A stretch of DNA of 20,549 bases from an uncultured Collinsella sp. GTDB taxonomy: Bacteria > Actinomycetota > Coriobacteriia > Coriobacteriales > Coriobacteriaceae. This document shows, piece after piece, positions 8,473 to 16,652 of the stretch (its first letter is position 1; every line of letters starts with the position of its first letter). A program made the position numbers and the translations under genes. Location: contig URTD01000014.1 of assembly GCA_900550735.1 (NCBI GenBank), positions 1-20,549 of the forward strand. Direction: 5' to 3'. The notes beneath the pieces are model-generated. The model ran no database searches. It saw only the letters and a program-made list of their open reading frames with translations, and had not been told where the DNA came from.

Positions 8473-9444
8473 ATGAAGCTTTCTAAGATTGCGGCCCTAT
8501 TTATGGTGCCGGTATTGGCCTTGTGCCTTGTGGCATGTTCGGCGCCCGGTGGCAATGCGAGCGAATCTGCGAGCTCCGATCCTAAGATCGCAGAACTCAC
8601 TGCGCAGAAGCCGGCCAATGCCGACGAGGCCGCCGAGCTGTATGCGAAGCTCATGCAGAAGGAGAACGAGATCTTTTCGAGTGATAACGCGCTGTGGGAA
8701 AAGGTATTCAATGCGGCAAATAAAGACTCGGCAATGATTGAGGATGGCAGCAATTACGGCGATTTTCTGCTCAAGACCATCGACGGCGCTAAGGATGAGT
8801 TCACGGCGGATGAGCTTAAGACACTCAAGGCCGGTGCACAGCAGATCAAGGAGATCGAGGACAAGCTCGAGAGCCTGGAGAAGGAGTTCCCCGGCTGTGG
8901 AAGCACGCCGAGCGCAGGCGAGAGCGTCGACGCTTCGACCGCTGGCATGACGGCCGGTGCCAATGCTTCGAGCGAGGCGACGAAATTCCCCAGCTTTACG
9001 GGCAAAGACCTGGATGGCAACGACGTGAACAGCGACGAGCTGTTCTCTAAGAACAAGGTCACCGTCATGAACTTCTGGTTCACCACTTGCAAGCCGTGCG
9101 TGGGCGAGCTGGGCGACCTTGAGAAACTGAATAAGGAGCTTGCCGAGAAGGGCGGCCAGGTCGTGGGCGTCAATTCCTTTACGCTCGATGGCAACAAGGG
9201 TGAGATTGCAGATGCCAAGGACGTGCTGAGCAAGAAGGGTGTGACATATAAGAACATCTGGTTCAAGTCGGATAGCGAGGCCGGTAAGTTTACGTCAAAT
9301 TTGTTCTCGTTCCCGACAACGTATGTCATCGATCAGAATGGCAACATCGTAGGGGATCCCATCGTGGGAGCCATCAGCTCCGCCGAGCAGCGCGCAGCAC
9401 TCGACAAGCTTATTGACCAGGCGATTGCGAATAGCGAGCAGTAG
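8473..9444 (+). CDS. TlpA/redoxin-family thioredoxin-like lipoprotein
   Basis: A 323-residue extracytoplasmic lipoprotein. The ATG at 8473 sits 7 bases after GGAGG; the ATG at 8467 is too close to it. The signal peptide ends in the lipobox LVAC with lipidated Cys22, followed by a Ser/Ala/Gly linker. Residues 40-150 are charged and helical, with no family I recognise. From about residue 172 there is a redoxin fold with the active site WFTTCKPC (Cys206 and Cys209) and the cis-proline motif FPTTYV (Pro281). It is the last gene of the 7400 operon, 30 bp after the polyferredoxin, and is followed by a terminator. The likely role is thiol-disulphide exchange or peroxide-type reduction outside the membrane, fed by the polyferredoxin; the partner relationship is inferred from context. 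Confidence 0.9.
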   Translation: MKLSKIAALFMVPVLALCLVACSAPGGNASESASSDPKIAELTAQKPANADEAAELYAKLMQKENEIFSSDNALWEKVFNAANKDSAMIEDGSNYGDFLLKTIDGAKDEFTADELKTLKAGAQQIKEIEDKLESLEKEFPGCGSTPSAGESVDASTAGMTAGANASSEATKFPSFTGKDLDGNDVNSDELFSKNKVTVMNFWFTTCKPCVGELGDLEKLNKELAEKGGQVVGVNSFTLDGNKGEIADAKDVLSKKGVTYKNIWFKSDSEAGKFTSNLFSFPTTYVIDQNGNIVGDPIVGAISSAEQRAALDKLIDQAIANSEQ

Positions 9445-9523
9445 AAAACGCGTAAAGCGTAGCGAGGATCGTGCGCCGCTGTGCGAAGTAGTCCGCTGCT
9501 TTTCAAGATAAGCTCCACCATAT

Positions 9524-9551
9524 AGAGGTCCCGCTCGGGACCTCTTCTTTT
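9524..9551 (+). terminator. Rho-independent terminator after the redox operon
   Basis: A perfect 9 bp stem (AGAGGTCCC at 9524-9532, GGGACCTCT at 9537-9545) with a GCTC loop is followed by the T-rich tail TCTTTT. It lies 80 bp after the lipoprotein stop and isolates the operon from the ABC transporter gene. From 9552 to 9698 I see only the leader of the ABC gene, with no confident promoter. Confidence 0.85.
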
Positions 9552-9698
9552 GGGCGCCGTCCCGTTCGTTTTTTGGCGCGGTTCGTTACATTCCTCACTG
9601 GTTCCGGCAAAAAATGGGGATAGAGTAGGACAAACGCGTCGAATACGAACGGCGGGGGAGAGCGGGCGAGCGTGCCCGCGTGGGAGAGGTTGCCGTCC

Positions 9699-12600
9699 AT
9701 GTTGGAGCTCAAAGGTATTTGCAAAAGGTACGTTACGCAGTCGTTTACGCAGGTAGCGCTCGACAGCGTAAGCCTATCTTTTCGCGATAACGAGTTCGTG
9801 GCCATTCTGGGTCCCTCAGGCTCGGGCAAAACTACGATGCTCAACGTTATCGGCGGACTGGATCACTTTGACTCGGGCGACCTGCTCATCGACGGCATCT
9901 CGACCAAGAACTTCCGCGACCGCGATTGGGACGCCTATCGCAACAACCGCATCGGCTTTGTATTCCAGAGCTATAACCTCATTCCGCATCAGACCATTTT
10001 GGAAAACGTGGAGCTGGCGCTCACGCTCACGGGCGTGGGACATGCCGAACGCCGCCAGCGTGCGCGCGAGGCGTTGGAGAAAGTCGGCCTGGGCGAGCAT
10101 GTTAACAAGCGCCCGAGCCAGCTTTCGGGTGGACAGATGCAGCGCGTGGCGATTGCCCGTGCCCTGATCAACGACCCCGAGATCGTGCTGGCAGACGAGC
10201 CGACCGGCGCCTTGGATTCTACAACGTCCGTGCAGGTCATGGACTTGCTCAGGGATGTTGCACGCGACCGCCTGGTCATCATGGTCACGCACAATCCCGA
10301 GTTGGCATACCAATACGCCACGCGCATCGTTAACCTGGCGGATGGCAAGATTACCGACGATTCCGATCCTTTCGATGTCGCTGACGCCACGCGCCGCGAG
10401 GCCAAGCCTACGCGCAAAACCTCGATGAGCTTTGTGACGGCGCTGGGGCTTTCTGCCCGAAACCTCATGACCAAGAAGGGCCGCACGGCCATGACGGCCT
10501 TTGCAGGTTCGATTGGCATTATCGGTATCGCGGCGATTCTGGCGCTGTCCAATGGCGTAAACGGCTACATCAAAAAGGTCGAGGAGGATACGCTCTCGAG
10601 TTACCCGCTTACGATCTCCAAGCAGGACTACGACCTGTCGTCCATGATGGGTGGGCAGGGGGCTGCGGATGATGACTCGCCTGAAAACGTGGATTCGTCC
10701 GACGACAGTGCCGAAACCGATAAGATTCCCGTGGTCACGGCCGTAAAGGATATGTTTGCGAGCGTTAAGTCCAACGACATGACGAGCTTTAAGGCATGGC
10801 TTGACGACGGCGGCGACGGTATCGACAAAGAGGTCAACGCCATTCAGTACGGCTACGGTGTATCGCCGGTTGTCTATCGTGCCGGCAAGGGCGATGAGAA
10901 GCCTGTCCGGCTGGTGCCCAACGCCATGACCGAGGCCATGAGCGGAGGCGCGAGCTCGGCGGCAACGGTGAGCATGGAATCCATGGGAACCTCGGTCTTT
11001 AACGAGATGATCGACGACCAGAGCCTGCTCGACAGCCAGTACGATGTCGTGGCGGGGCATTGGCCTACGTCTGCTAACGAAGCCGTGATGGTGCTTTCGA
11101 GCCGTGGCACGGTGGGCGACTACACGCTCTACGGCATCGGCGCGCTGGATATCAATGAGCTCAACGATCTGGTAAACAGCGCTATGACGGCTGACGGTGG
11201 GGTCGAAACGCCCGAGACCGGCACCGAATTTACCTACGACGATGCGCTGTCCACGACGTTTAAGGTGCTGTCGCCGGCCGATGCGTATCGCAAAAACGAA
11301 GAGACCGGCATATGGACCGATATGTCTGGCGACACCGACTTTATGGCCGCCAAGGTTGCCGACGGTATCGACGTGCACATTGTGGGCGTGGTGCGACCCA
11401 ACGAGACCGCCAACGCGAGCGCGTTGTCCCCGGGCATTGCCTACACGCATGCGCTGACTCGCCAGCTTATGGAGCGCGCCGCAAATTCGCAGATTGTGCA
11501 GGAGCAGCTTGCCCACCCCGAGACGGATGTCTTTACGGGCAAAACCTTCGACGAACTGCAAGGCGAGGCCAAGCAAGGCGTTGATCTGGGCAGCATGTTC
11601 AGTGTGGACGAAGCGGCGCTCAAGAGTGCGTTTTCGTTCGATACATCTGCGCTTTCGGGTGCGGCCGGCGGTATCGACCTTTCTGGTATTGACTTGTCCG
11701 GGCTGGACATTGACCTTTCGGACGTTGGAAAGGACGTCGACTTCAGCGACATCATGGCCAAAGCACCGGCCCCAGATTTCTCGGGCATCTTTGACGGTCT
11801 GGAACTCACGCCCGAGCAAATGCGGCAGGTGGGAACGCTTGCCAACCAACTGTTCGAGGGCTTTTTGCAGTCTGATCAGTTTAAGGCACTGTCGCCCGAA
11901 GATCTTAAGGACGCGTCAAAGCTCACCGCCGCATTCTCGACGTATCTTGAGAATGATGACACAGCCCAGCAAATCCTGGCCCAGCTCAAAGCGCTCGGCG
12001 GCGATGCCCTGGCCGAGCGTCTGCAGCAGGCGATGAGCGACTATGTGCAAAAGCAGCTGGCTCCGTATCTGCAGCAGGCTATGGATCAGGTGATGAAGAC
12101 AATCAGCGAGCAGATAGCGTCGACGGTATCATCCCAGCTCAAGGCGGGCGCGGCAGGGCTTATGGACCAGATGGCGACGCAGATGTCTTCGAGTTTTGCC
12201 AACCTAGCGAGCGCTATGCGTGTGGATGCGAGCGCCTTTGCCCGCGCCATCCATTTCAACATGGACGCCGAGGACCTGAGTTCGCTCATGATGAGCTATG
12301 CCAAGGCGTCGAAGCTCACCTATGATAACAATCTGGCCACACTGGGCTATGCGGACGAGGCCGATCCCATCTCGGTTAAGATTTTCCCGCGCGACTTTGA
12401 GGCCAAGGAGCGCGTACTCGATCACATCGATGCGTACAACAAGCAGGTCAAAGCCGCTGGCCACGATGATCGGGCAATTTCGTACACAGACTACATGGGT
12501 ATCATCATGGGTTCGGTGACCGACATCGTGAACACCATCAGCTTGGTGCTCATCGCATTCGTGAGTATCAGCCTGGTCGTGAGCTCCATCATGATCGGCA

Positions 12601-12938
12601 TCATCACATACATCAGCGTGCTGGAGCGCAAAAAGGAGATTGGCATCCTGCGTGCGATCGGCGCGTCGAAGCGTAACGTGGCAAACGTGTTCAACGCCGA
12701 GACCTTTATCGAGGGCCTCATTGCCGGCGTCTTTGCCATTGTCGTCGTGGTGCTCGTGAGTTTCCCGGTCAATGCCTGGGCACTTGCGGTCAAACAGGTT
12801 CCCAACCTGATGAGCCTGCCCGTGCAGGATGCGCTGGTACTCATCGCGATTTCGGTGCTGTTGACGGTCGTTGCCGGCCTGCTGCCTGCTCGCAGCGCAT
12901 CCAAGAAGGACCCCGTCGAAGCCCTGCGCTCCGAATAA
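9699..12938 (+). CDS. MacB/FtsX-type ABC transporter, fused ATPase-permease with large extracytoplasmic domain
   Basis: A 1079-residue fused exporter. Residues 1-230 are the ATPase: Walker A GPSGSGKT (38-45), signature LSGGQ (142-146), Walker B IVLADEP (162-168) and H-loop His198. TM1 is at about 264-284. Residues about 290-940 form one very large extracytoplasmic region. TM2-4 lie at about 945-967, 1005-1028 and 1044-1063, with the FtsX signature between TM2 and TM3 (ERKKEIGILRAIGASKRNV). MacB-type pumps do not pass substrate through a channel but drive extracytoplasmic movements, and typical periplasmic loops are about 200 residues, so this one is far larger. It includes a DLSG-repeat patch near 658-685 and Gln/Met-rich helices near 720-870. 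Start: ATG 9699 with GAGG 9 bases upstream; GTG 9672 is a longer option. It appears monocistronic. The substrate is unknown; peptide, lipid or antimicrobial export is possible. Confidence 0.92.
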   Translation: MLELKGICKRYVTQSFTQVALDSVSLSFRDNEFVAILGPSGSGKTTMLNVIGGLDHFDSGDLLIDGISTKNFRDRDWDAYRNNRIGFVFQSYNLIPHQTILENVELALTLTGVGHAERRQRAREALEKVGLGEHVNKRPSQLSGGQMQRVAIARALINDPEIVLADEPTGALDSTTSVQVMDLLRDVARDRLVIMVTHNPELAYQYATRIVNLADGKITDDSDPFDVADATRREAKPTRKTSMSFVTALGLSARNLMTKKGRTAMTAFAGSIGIIGIAAILALSNGVNGYIKKVEEDTLSSYPLTISKQDYDLSSMMGGQGAADDDSPENVDSSDDSAETDKIPVVTAVKDMFASVKSNDMTSFKAWLDDGGDGIDKEVNAIQYGYGVSPVVYRAGKGDEKPVRLVPNAMTEAMSGGASSAATVSMESMGTSVFNEMIDDQSLLDSQYDVVAGHWPTSANEAVMVLSSRGTVGDYTLYGIGALDINELNDLVNSAMTADGGVETPETGTEFTYDDALSTTFKVLSPADAYRKNEETGIWTDMSGDTDFMAAKVADGIDVHIVGVVRPNETANASALSPGIAYTHALTRQLMERAANSQIVQEQLAHPETDVFTGKTFDELQGEAKQGVDLGSMFSVDEAALKSAFSFDTSALSGAAGGIDLSGIDLSGLDIDLSDVGKDVDFSDIMAKAPAPDFSGIFDGLELTPEQMRQVGTLANQLFEGFLQSDQFKALSPEDLKDASKLTAAFSTYLENDDTAQQILAQLKALGGDALAERLQQAMSDYVQKQLAPYLQQAMDQVMKTISEQIASTVSSQLKAGAAGLMDQMATQMSSSFANLASAMRVDASAFARAIHFNMDAEDLSSLMMSYAKASKLTYDNNLATLGYADEADPISVKIFPRDFEAKERVLDHIDAYNKQVKAAGHDDRAISYTDYMGIIMGSVTDIVNTISLVLIAFVSISLVVSSIMIGIITYISVLERKKEIGILRAIGASKRNVANVFNAETFIEGLIAGVFAIVVVVLVSFPVNAWALAVKQVPNLMSLPVQDALVLIAISVLLTVVAGLLPARSASKKDPVEALRSE

Positions 12939-12967
12939 TGCGACAAAGGGACAGTCCCTTTGTCACA
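12939..12967. repeat. Palindromic intergenic repeat, copy 1
   Basis: A perfect 11 bp inverted repeat, GACAAAGGGAC (12942-12952) and GTCCCTTTGTC (12954-12964), separated by one base and flanked by TG/CA. It begins immediately after the ABC transporter stop. Related palindromes occur at 19125-19153 and 19438-19464. There is no T-tract, so it is not a standard terminator. It is probably a REP-like dispersed repeat. Confidence 0.85.
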
Positions 12968-12995
12968 TTGAGACCCTTGCGAAAACGGGGTCTAA

Positions 12996-13013
12996 TTACC
13001 GTTCGGCAGGTTA
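12996..13013. promoter_or_regulatory. Candidate TetR operator A, upstream of the first MFS gene
   Basis: The sequence TTACCGTTCGGCAGGT matches the palindrome at 15239-15257 (CTACCGAACGGTAGGT) at most positions, including the central CGG and AGG. It lies about 25 bp upstream of the -35 box of the MFS promoter. It was identified by eye and has not been tested. Confidence 0.6.
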
Positions 13014-13038
13014 AGAACTCCCTCTCCCCGCTTAATGC

Positions 13039-13082
13039 TTGACGAAGAGTCCTCTGGTTTATATACCTATCGGTAGGCATAT
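13039..13082 (+). promoter_or_regulatory. MFS promoter with TetR operator B over the -10 box
   Basis: A -35 box TTGACG (13039-13044), a 17 bp spacer and a -10 box TATACC (13062-13067) precede the ATG at 13114. The palindrome CCTATCGGTAGG (13066-13077) overlaps the -10 and shares the NTACCNNNCGGNAGG pattern with the other three sites. A repressor bound here would block RNA polymerase. The repressor is probably the TetR protein encoded at 14532-15110. Confidence 0.7.
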
Positions 13083-13113
13083 AGGATGTATTGCCGATAG
13101 AAATGGAGCAACC

Positions 13114-14394
13114 ATGACTCTCACCACACCAGCCAAAAAAGATTGTCTCCGTGAAAGCGGCGCATTTGCTTGGGTCGTCGTTATTGCGCTCGGCTTAATG
13201 TCCGCCGGAACAACTGGCACATATAGCATTATTGCCGGCTCATTCGTTGCTCCAGTATGTGAAGATCTGGGCTTTGACTACACTTCTTTTTCTTTCTATT
13301 TCACCGCGATTCTTCTTGGCCTTGCGCTTGGGCTTCCGCTTTTGAGTCGCTTCATTCCAAAAGTAATCGGCAAACCATGGCATATTTGCATTGAACTCGT
13401 CCTTATTGCCGCCGGCGCCGCAATGGCGTTCTACACCGAGGTCTGGATGTTCACCGTCTCCGCCGCAGTGATCGGCATCTGCTTTTCGTTTACAACGGGC
13501 GTCTGCATGTCCGATGTCATTGACCAATGGTTCAGCAAATCGTCCGGTCTCGCCATCGGCCTCGCTTGGGGCGTTAATTCTCTCTGCACGCTGTTATTGA
13601 GTCCTGTCATTACGCTGGTCATCGAGCAGCAAGGCTGGCGTACGGGATACATCGTGCTTGCGGCCGTTTCTGCAGCTATGATTTTGCCTGCAAGCGCATT
13701 TATCATTCGCCTTAACCCCTCTGATCGCAATATGCTTCCGTACGGAGAGACCGCCTCCGAAACCCATGAGAGCTGCAGCGCCGATGAGCAGGAAGATGTC
13801 CTTTCGGGCATGGCACTCCGCGATGCCGCGAAAACGCCGTCTTTTATTCTCTGTGTCCTCTTGCTTTGCGTGGCGCAGCTCACCTGCTGCATGAACCAGC
13901 TGTTTCCAACCTATGCAAGCGAGGTCGGTTTCAATCCTATCGTAGGAAGCTTAATGGTCTCGGCAGCTTCACTCTCCGATATCTTCCTAAATCCCTTCGT
14001 GGGCAAAACATGCGACAAGCTTGGCGCTATTAAAGCAACGGTCGCATGGACAGGTGTCAGCATTCTTTCATTCCTGCTTCTTATCATTGGCGGAAGCAAT
14101 GAGACCGTTTCCATCATTGCAGCTGGTGTAAACGATGTCATGTTCGCCATCGTTGGAACCGCAATGCCGATGCTTCTCCTCTCGCTCTTTGGATCACGCG
14201 ATTTTGGAAGGATCTATTCGATCGTTTGCTCAGCGGGCTATGTCGTCGGTGCTTTTGGAATGCCGGTCATGATGAAGGTTTACGGCATGGCAGGGTCATT
14301 CCAGGGAGTATTTATCTTCTGCATTGCCTGCAACCTTATGATTGCTGCGTTTGCTATCGTTTCCGGCTTTCTCAATAAGGCTGCTGAAAAGTAA
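13114..14394 (+). CDS. MFS transporter, OxlT-like (first paralog)
   Basis: A 426-residue inner-membrane carrier with about 12 predicted transmembrane segments and a hydrophilic middle loop (about residues 215-240), the usual MFS layout. By eye it resembles the oxalate/formate-antiporter-like branch; that is not a substrate assignment. ATG 13114 has GGAG 5 bases upstream; longer in-frame starts lie inside the promoter. It is very close to the MFS protein at 17773-19038: about 45 of 60 aligned residues near the N-terminus agree, as do long stretches such as LTCCMNQLFPTYASEVGF. Its codons are visibly more AT-rich at third positions (ATT, CTT, TCT) than those of that paralog and other neighbours, which suggests separate ancestry or transfer. 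It is probably co-repressed with the deiminase operon by the TetR protein, and may import or exchange the pathway substrate or product. Confidence 0.88.
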   Translation: MTLTTPAKKDCLRESGAFAWVVVIALGLMSAGTTGTYSIIAGSFVAPVCEDLGFDYTSFSFYFTAILLGLALGLPLLSRFIPKVIGKPWHICIELVLIAAGAAMAFYTEVWMFTVSAAVIGICFSFTTGVCMSDVIDQWFSKSSGLAIGLAWGVNSLCTLLLSPVITLVIEQQGWRTGYIVLAAVSAAMILPASAFIIRLNPSDRNMLPYGETASETHESCSADEQEDVLSGMALRDAAKTPSFILCVLLLCVAQLTCCMNQLFPTYASEVGFNPIVGSLMVSAASLSDIFLNPFVGKTCDKLGAIKATVAWTGVSILSFLLLIIGGSNETVSIIAAGVNDVMFAIVGTAMPMLLLSLFGSRDFGRIYSIVCSAGYVVGAFGMPVMMKVYGMAGSFQGVFIFCIACNLMIAAFAIVSGFLNKAAEK

Positions 14395-14429
14395 TAAGCG
14401 CCGATTGCACCGGCATAGATTGCCACGCA

Positions 14430-14478
14430 ACAGGGGTCGACTCCAAGCCAGATTGGAGTCGACCCCTGTTTTCGTTTT
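14430..14478 (+). terminator. Strong rho-independent terminator after the first MFS gene
   Basis: A perfect 17 bp stem (14430-14446 paired with 14453-14469, core GGGGTCGACTCC) with the loop GCCAGA is followed by TTTCGTTTT. It sits 36 bp after the MFS stop. The convergent tetR gene ends 54 bp further on. On the minus strand the hairpin is not followed by a T-tract, so it acts mainly on the plus strand. Confidence 0.92.
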
Positions 14479-14531
14479 AAAGGTTGCCCGCAGGCACCAT
14501 GGGCGCCAACATGCGCTTCAGCTTGGCTGGT

Positions 14532-15110
14532 CTATTTGAACATAAGCTCGACTATTCCCGCCCAAACCGCTTTCTCATCAATATCCTCACCTTGAGCGAC
14601 CGTATTGCTTGCTCCCTCCAGAACGGTATAAAGAATTTGTACGTAGAGCATTACGTCGGCGCTATCGGAAAACGCGCCAATCTCTACACCATGAAGAAGG
14701 ATGTCTTTAAGCGCATCCATGGTTCGTTTGGTCGCCGTCGCTTGACGTTCCTGAACTGCAGGAATTCGATTTGCTTGAACGCTAACCTCGGCCAGCACGC
14801 GCCGGCGCTTTTCATCGCTTCGATAGCCACCTATAACTGAATTGCCGAGCTCGATAAGCGCGGCCTTGAACCCGTCCCTATCGACTATTAGCGAGTAGTC
14901 GCGCTGATAGTCAATGGTCGGAAACATGCTGTCCAAGAGCGTAGTGAAAATCTCCTCTTTTGAGGGAAAGTAGTAGTACACCGACGGCTTGGATATACCG
15001 ACAAAGTCGCAAATCTTTCCGATAGACGCTTTGTCATAACCGACTTCTGCCACAAGATCGTACATTGCGTCCAATATTTTTTTTCTTGTGCTCACGCTGC
15101 ATTTCTCCAT
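14532..15110 (-). CDS. TetR-family transcriptional repressor
   Basis: A 192-residue regulator. Residues 6-55 carry the TetR helix-turn-helix (TRKKILDAMYDLVAE, KASIGKICDFVGISKPSVYY, YFPSKEEIF). The C-terminal helices form the dimer and ligand domain and give no clue to the ligand. ATG 15110 has a weak GGAAG upstream; GTG 15095 (VSTRKKIL) has GGAG 9 bases upstream and is an equally good start, giving 187 residues. It is divergent from the deiminase operon and convergent with the first MFS gene. Four matching palindromes lie in the promoters on both sides, one next to its own -10, so it probably represses itself, the operon and both transporters until the substrate or a metabolite is bound. Confidence 0.92.
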   Translation of the reverse strand: MEKCSVSTRKKILDAMYDLVAEVGYDKASIGKICDFVGISKPSVYYYFPSKEEIFTTLLDSMFPTIDYQRDYSLIVDRDGFKAALIELGNSVIGGYRSDEKRRRVLAEVSVQANRIPAVQERQATATKRTMDALKDILLHGVEIGAFSDSADVMLYVQILYTVLEGASNTVAQGEDIDEKAVWAGIVELMFK

Positions 15111-15187
15111 TGCAAATCACTTCCGCACTACCAACATTATTAAGGATGGCAACGGAACATCAATTCGTGTCCAAACATGACCACTAT

Positions 15188-15232
15188 ATACGGCGAACGG
15201 TATGTATCAGTAGGCGAGCGGCAATTATTCAA
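15188..15232 (-). promoter_or_regulatory. tetR promoter with operator-like site D
   Basis: On the minus strand a -35 box TTGAAT (15227-15232), a 17 bp spacer and a -10 box TGATAC (15204-15209) face the tetR gene. Just downstream, at 15188-15203, the sequence ATACGGCGAACGGTAT contains the same GAACGGTA half-site as operator C, with a degenerate other half. The placement suits autorepression. Confidence 0.55.
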
Positions 15233-15238
15233 AATTAT

Positions 15239-15259
15239 CTACCGAACGGTAGGTATAGT
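15239..15259 (+). promoter_or_regulatory. TetR operator C and -10 box of the deiminase operon
   Basis: The 14 bp palindrome CTACCGAACGGTAG (15239-15252, matched apart from its two central bases) is followed directly by TATAGT (15254-15259), a good -10 box. The -35 region is weak (around 15228-15236). This is the best-conserved of the four candidate operators. The leader from 15260 to 15334 carries nothing else I can name. Confidence 0.68.
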
Positions 15260-15334
15260 AGTACTATAGCAGGTGAAACCCCGCTATTGTCGCGGCCGGA
15301 CAGCATCGCGGGAAACCCGACGGAAGGACCAACC

Positions 15335-16573
15335 ATGTACGAGAACTATCGTATGCCGGGCGAGTTCGAGAAGCGCTCCAACGTCTATGTGACATGGCTC
15401 CCCGATTACATCCGTGCAGAGGGCTACGATAACCGCCAGCCCTGCGTTGACGTGATCAAGGCTCTGCTCGAGTATGGCGACGTTACGGTCAACCTCAATT
15501 GCGGCACCCCCGGCTCCTATGAGGAGGCTTGCTCGCGCCTGAAGGAGGAGGGGGTTGATCTCGATCGCATCGAGATCACGCAGTTCGAAGACTCCAACTT
15601 CTATGTCCGCGACAACGGTCCCAGCATCATGGTCGACGACAAGGGCCATTCTTATATGGTCAACCCCGCTTGGACCTATTACGGCGTGTGGGACAAGAAC
15701 TCCCCGGAGTGCCAGTCCGCACGTAAGGCAGCCGTTCACATGGCGGTTGCGCTCGGTTGCTTCGATATCGTCAATTCCGAAATGGTTTCGGAGGGCGGCG
15801 ACCGCGAGTTTGACGGTCACGGCACTCTGATCGCCATCGAGGACACGGAATGCCGCAAGCGTAATCCCGAGTTCACGAAAGAGGAAGTAGAGGCCGAGTA
15901 TAAGCGCATCTACAACCTCAACAAGGTTATCTGGCTTCCGCAGCCTATGCTCGAGGACGACGACTATCGACTGGGCATCCTCGACGAGAAGGAAGACGGA
16001 ACTCCCGTCTTTGGCATGAGCTTTGCAGCTCACATTGATGAGATGTGTCGCTTTATCACTCCGAACAAGATTCTTCTTGCCGAGGTGTCCGATGAAGAGG
16101 CAGCCTCGAGCAAGGCTGGAGCAGAGTCTCGTCGCCGCATTGAGGCAGCCTACGAGATCCTGAGCAACGAAACGGACTGGGAGGGCAAGCCCTTCGAGAT
16201 CGTTCGTATGCCCACCGCCGAGCCTATTGAAGTCGTTATCGCCCCTGGCGATGAAGATTACGAGCTCTATAAGGGCTTCATCGACGAAATGGGCGGCAAG
16301 TTTATGGATGGCACCCCCTGGCCCGAGGGCCCCGTCCACTTCTACGCCGCAGCGAGCTACTGCAACTTCCTGATTTGCAACGGCGTCGTTCTTGGCCAGC
16401 GTTATTACCACGAGGGCATGAGCGAGGTCGTGAAAGAGAAGGATGAGCAGGCCAAGGCAGTTCTTGAGAGCTGCTTCCCCGATCGCAAGGTCATCATGAT
16501 TGATTCCCTCGCGCTTAACCTGTCCGGCGGCGGCGTGCACTGCTGGACTAAGGACGTGGCGGCCAGTCGTTAG
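15335..16573 (+). CDS. Agmatine deiminase / peptidylarginine-deiminase-family enzyme
   Basis: A 412-residue cytoplasmic guanidino-group hydrolase (amidinotransferase fold). Family landmarks in order: VRDNGPS (91-97, the RDxGP motif), NPAW (110-113), EGGDREFDGHGTL (153-165), VIWLPQ (198-203), AAHIDEMCRF (231-240, probable catalytic His233 and Asp235), AASYCNFLICNG near the C-terminus, and GGGVHC with the likely nucleophile Cys403. Deiminases of this family release ammonia and leave an N-carbamoyl product; agmatine to N-carbamoylputrescine is the classic case. The protein is some 40-50 residues longer than typical AguA, and the final motif is GGGVHC rather than GGGNIHC, so the substrate may differ. 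Start: ATG 15335 with GGAAGGA 6 bases upstream. It is the first gene of an operon with a transcarbamylase and an MFS carrier. Confidence 0.87.
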   Translation: MYENYRMPGEFEKRSNVYVTWLPDYIRAEGYDNRQPCVDVIKALLEYGDVTVNLNCGTPGSYEEACSRLKEEGVDLDRIEITQFEDSNFYVRDNGPSIMVDDKGHSYMVNPAWTYYGVWDKNSPECQSARKAAVHMAVALGCFDIVNSEMVSEGGDREFDGHGTLIAIEDTECRKRNPEFTKEEVEAEYKRIYNLNKVIWLPQPMLEDDDYRLGILDEKEDGTPVFGMSFAAHIDEMCRFITPNKILLAEVSDEEAASSKAGAESRRRIEAAYEILSNETDWEGKPFEIVRMPTAEPIEVVIAPGDEDYELYKGFIDEMGGKFMDGTPWPEGPVHFYAAASYCNFLICNGVVLGQRYYHEGMSEVVKEKDEQAKAVLESCFPDRKVIMIDSLALNLSGGGVHCWTKDVAASR

Positions 16574-16620
16574 TGAGCCTTAGAGCCTGCGCTCTTTGGC
16601 TTAGGCGCCACATGTACCGC

Positions 16621-16652
16621 TCCCCGAGGGATATCCGTGTTTTCCTCGGGGA
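16621..16652 (+). promoter_or_regulatory. Hairpin in the leader between deiminase and transcarbamylase genes
   Basis: A perfect 9 bp stem TCCCCGAGG/CCTCGGGGA (16621-16629 and 16644-16652) with a 14-base loop lies in the 123 bp gap. It is followed by CACATTC rather than a T-run, so it is not an intrinsic terminator. It may protect or separate the two messages. The AT-rich stretch after it (16660-16682) precedes the ribosome binding site. Confidence 0.55.

Noticed and set aside
9816..11849. A 677-codon minus-strand open frame opposite the ABC transporter
   Set aside because: It is rich in Arg/His/Gly/Val with no domain, and the opposite strand carries an unmistakable ATPase. It arises from codon bias in the antisense frame.
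16621..16652. Hairpin between deiminase and transcarbamylase as an intrinsic terminator
   Set aside because: No T-run follows the stem, and the downstream gene belongs to the same pathway.
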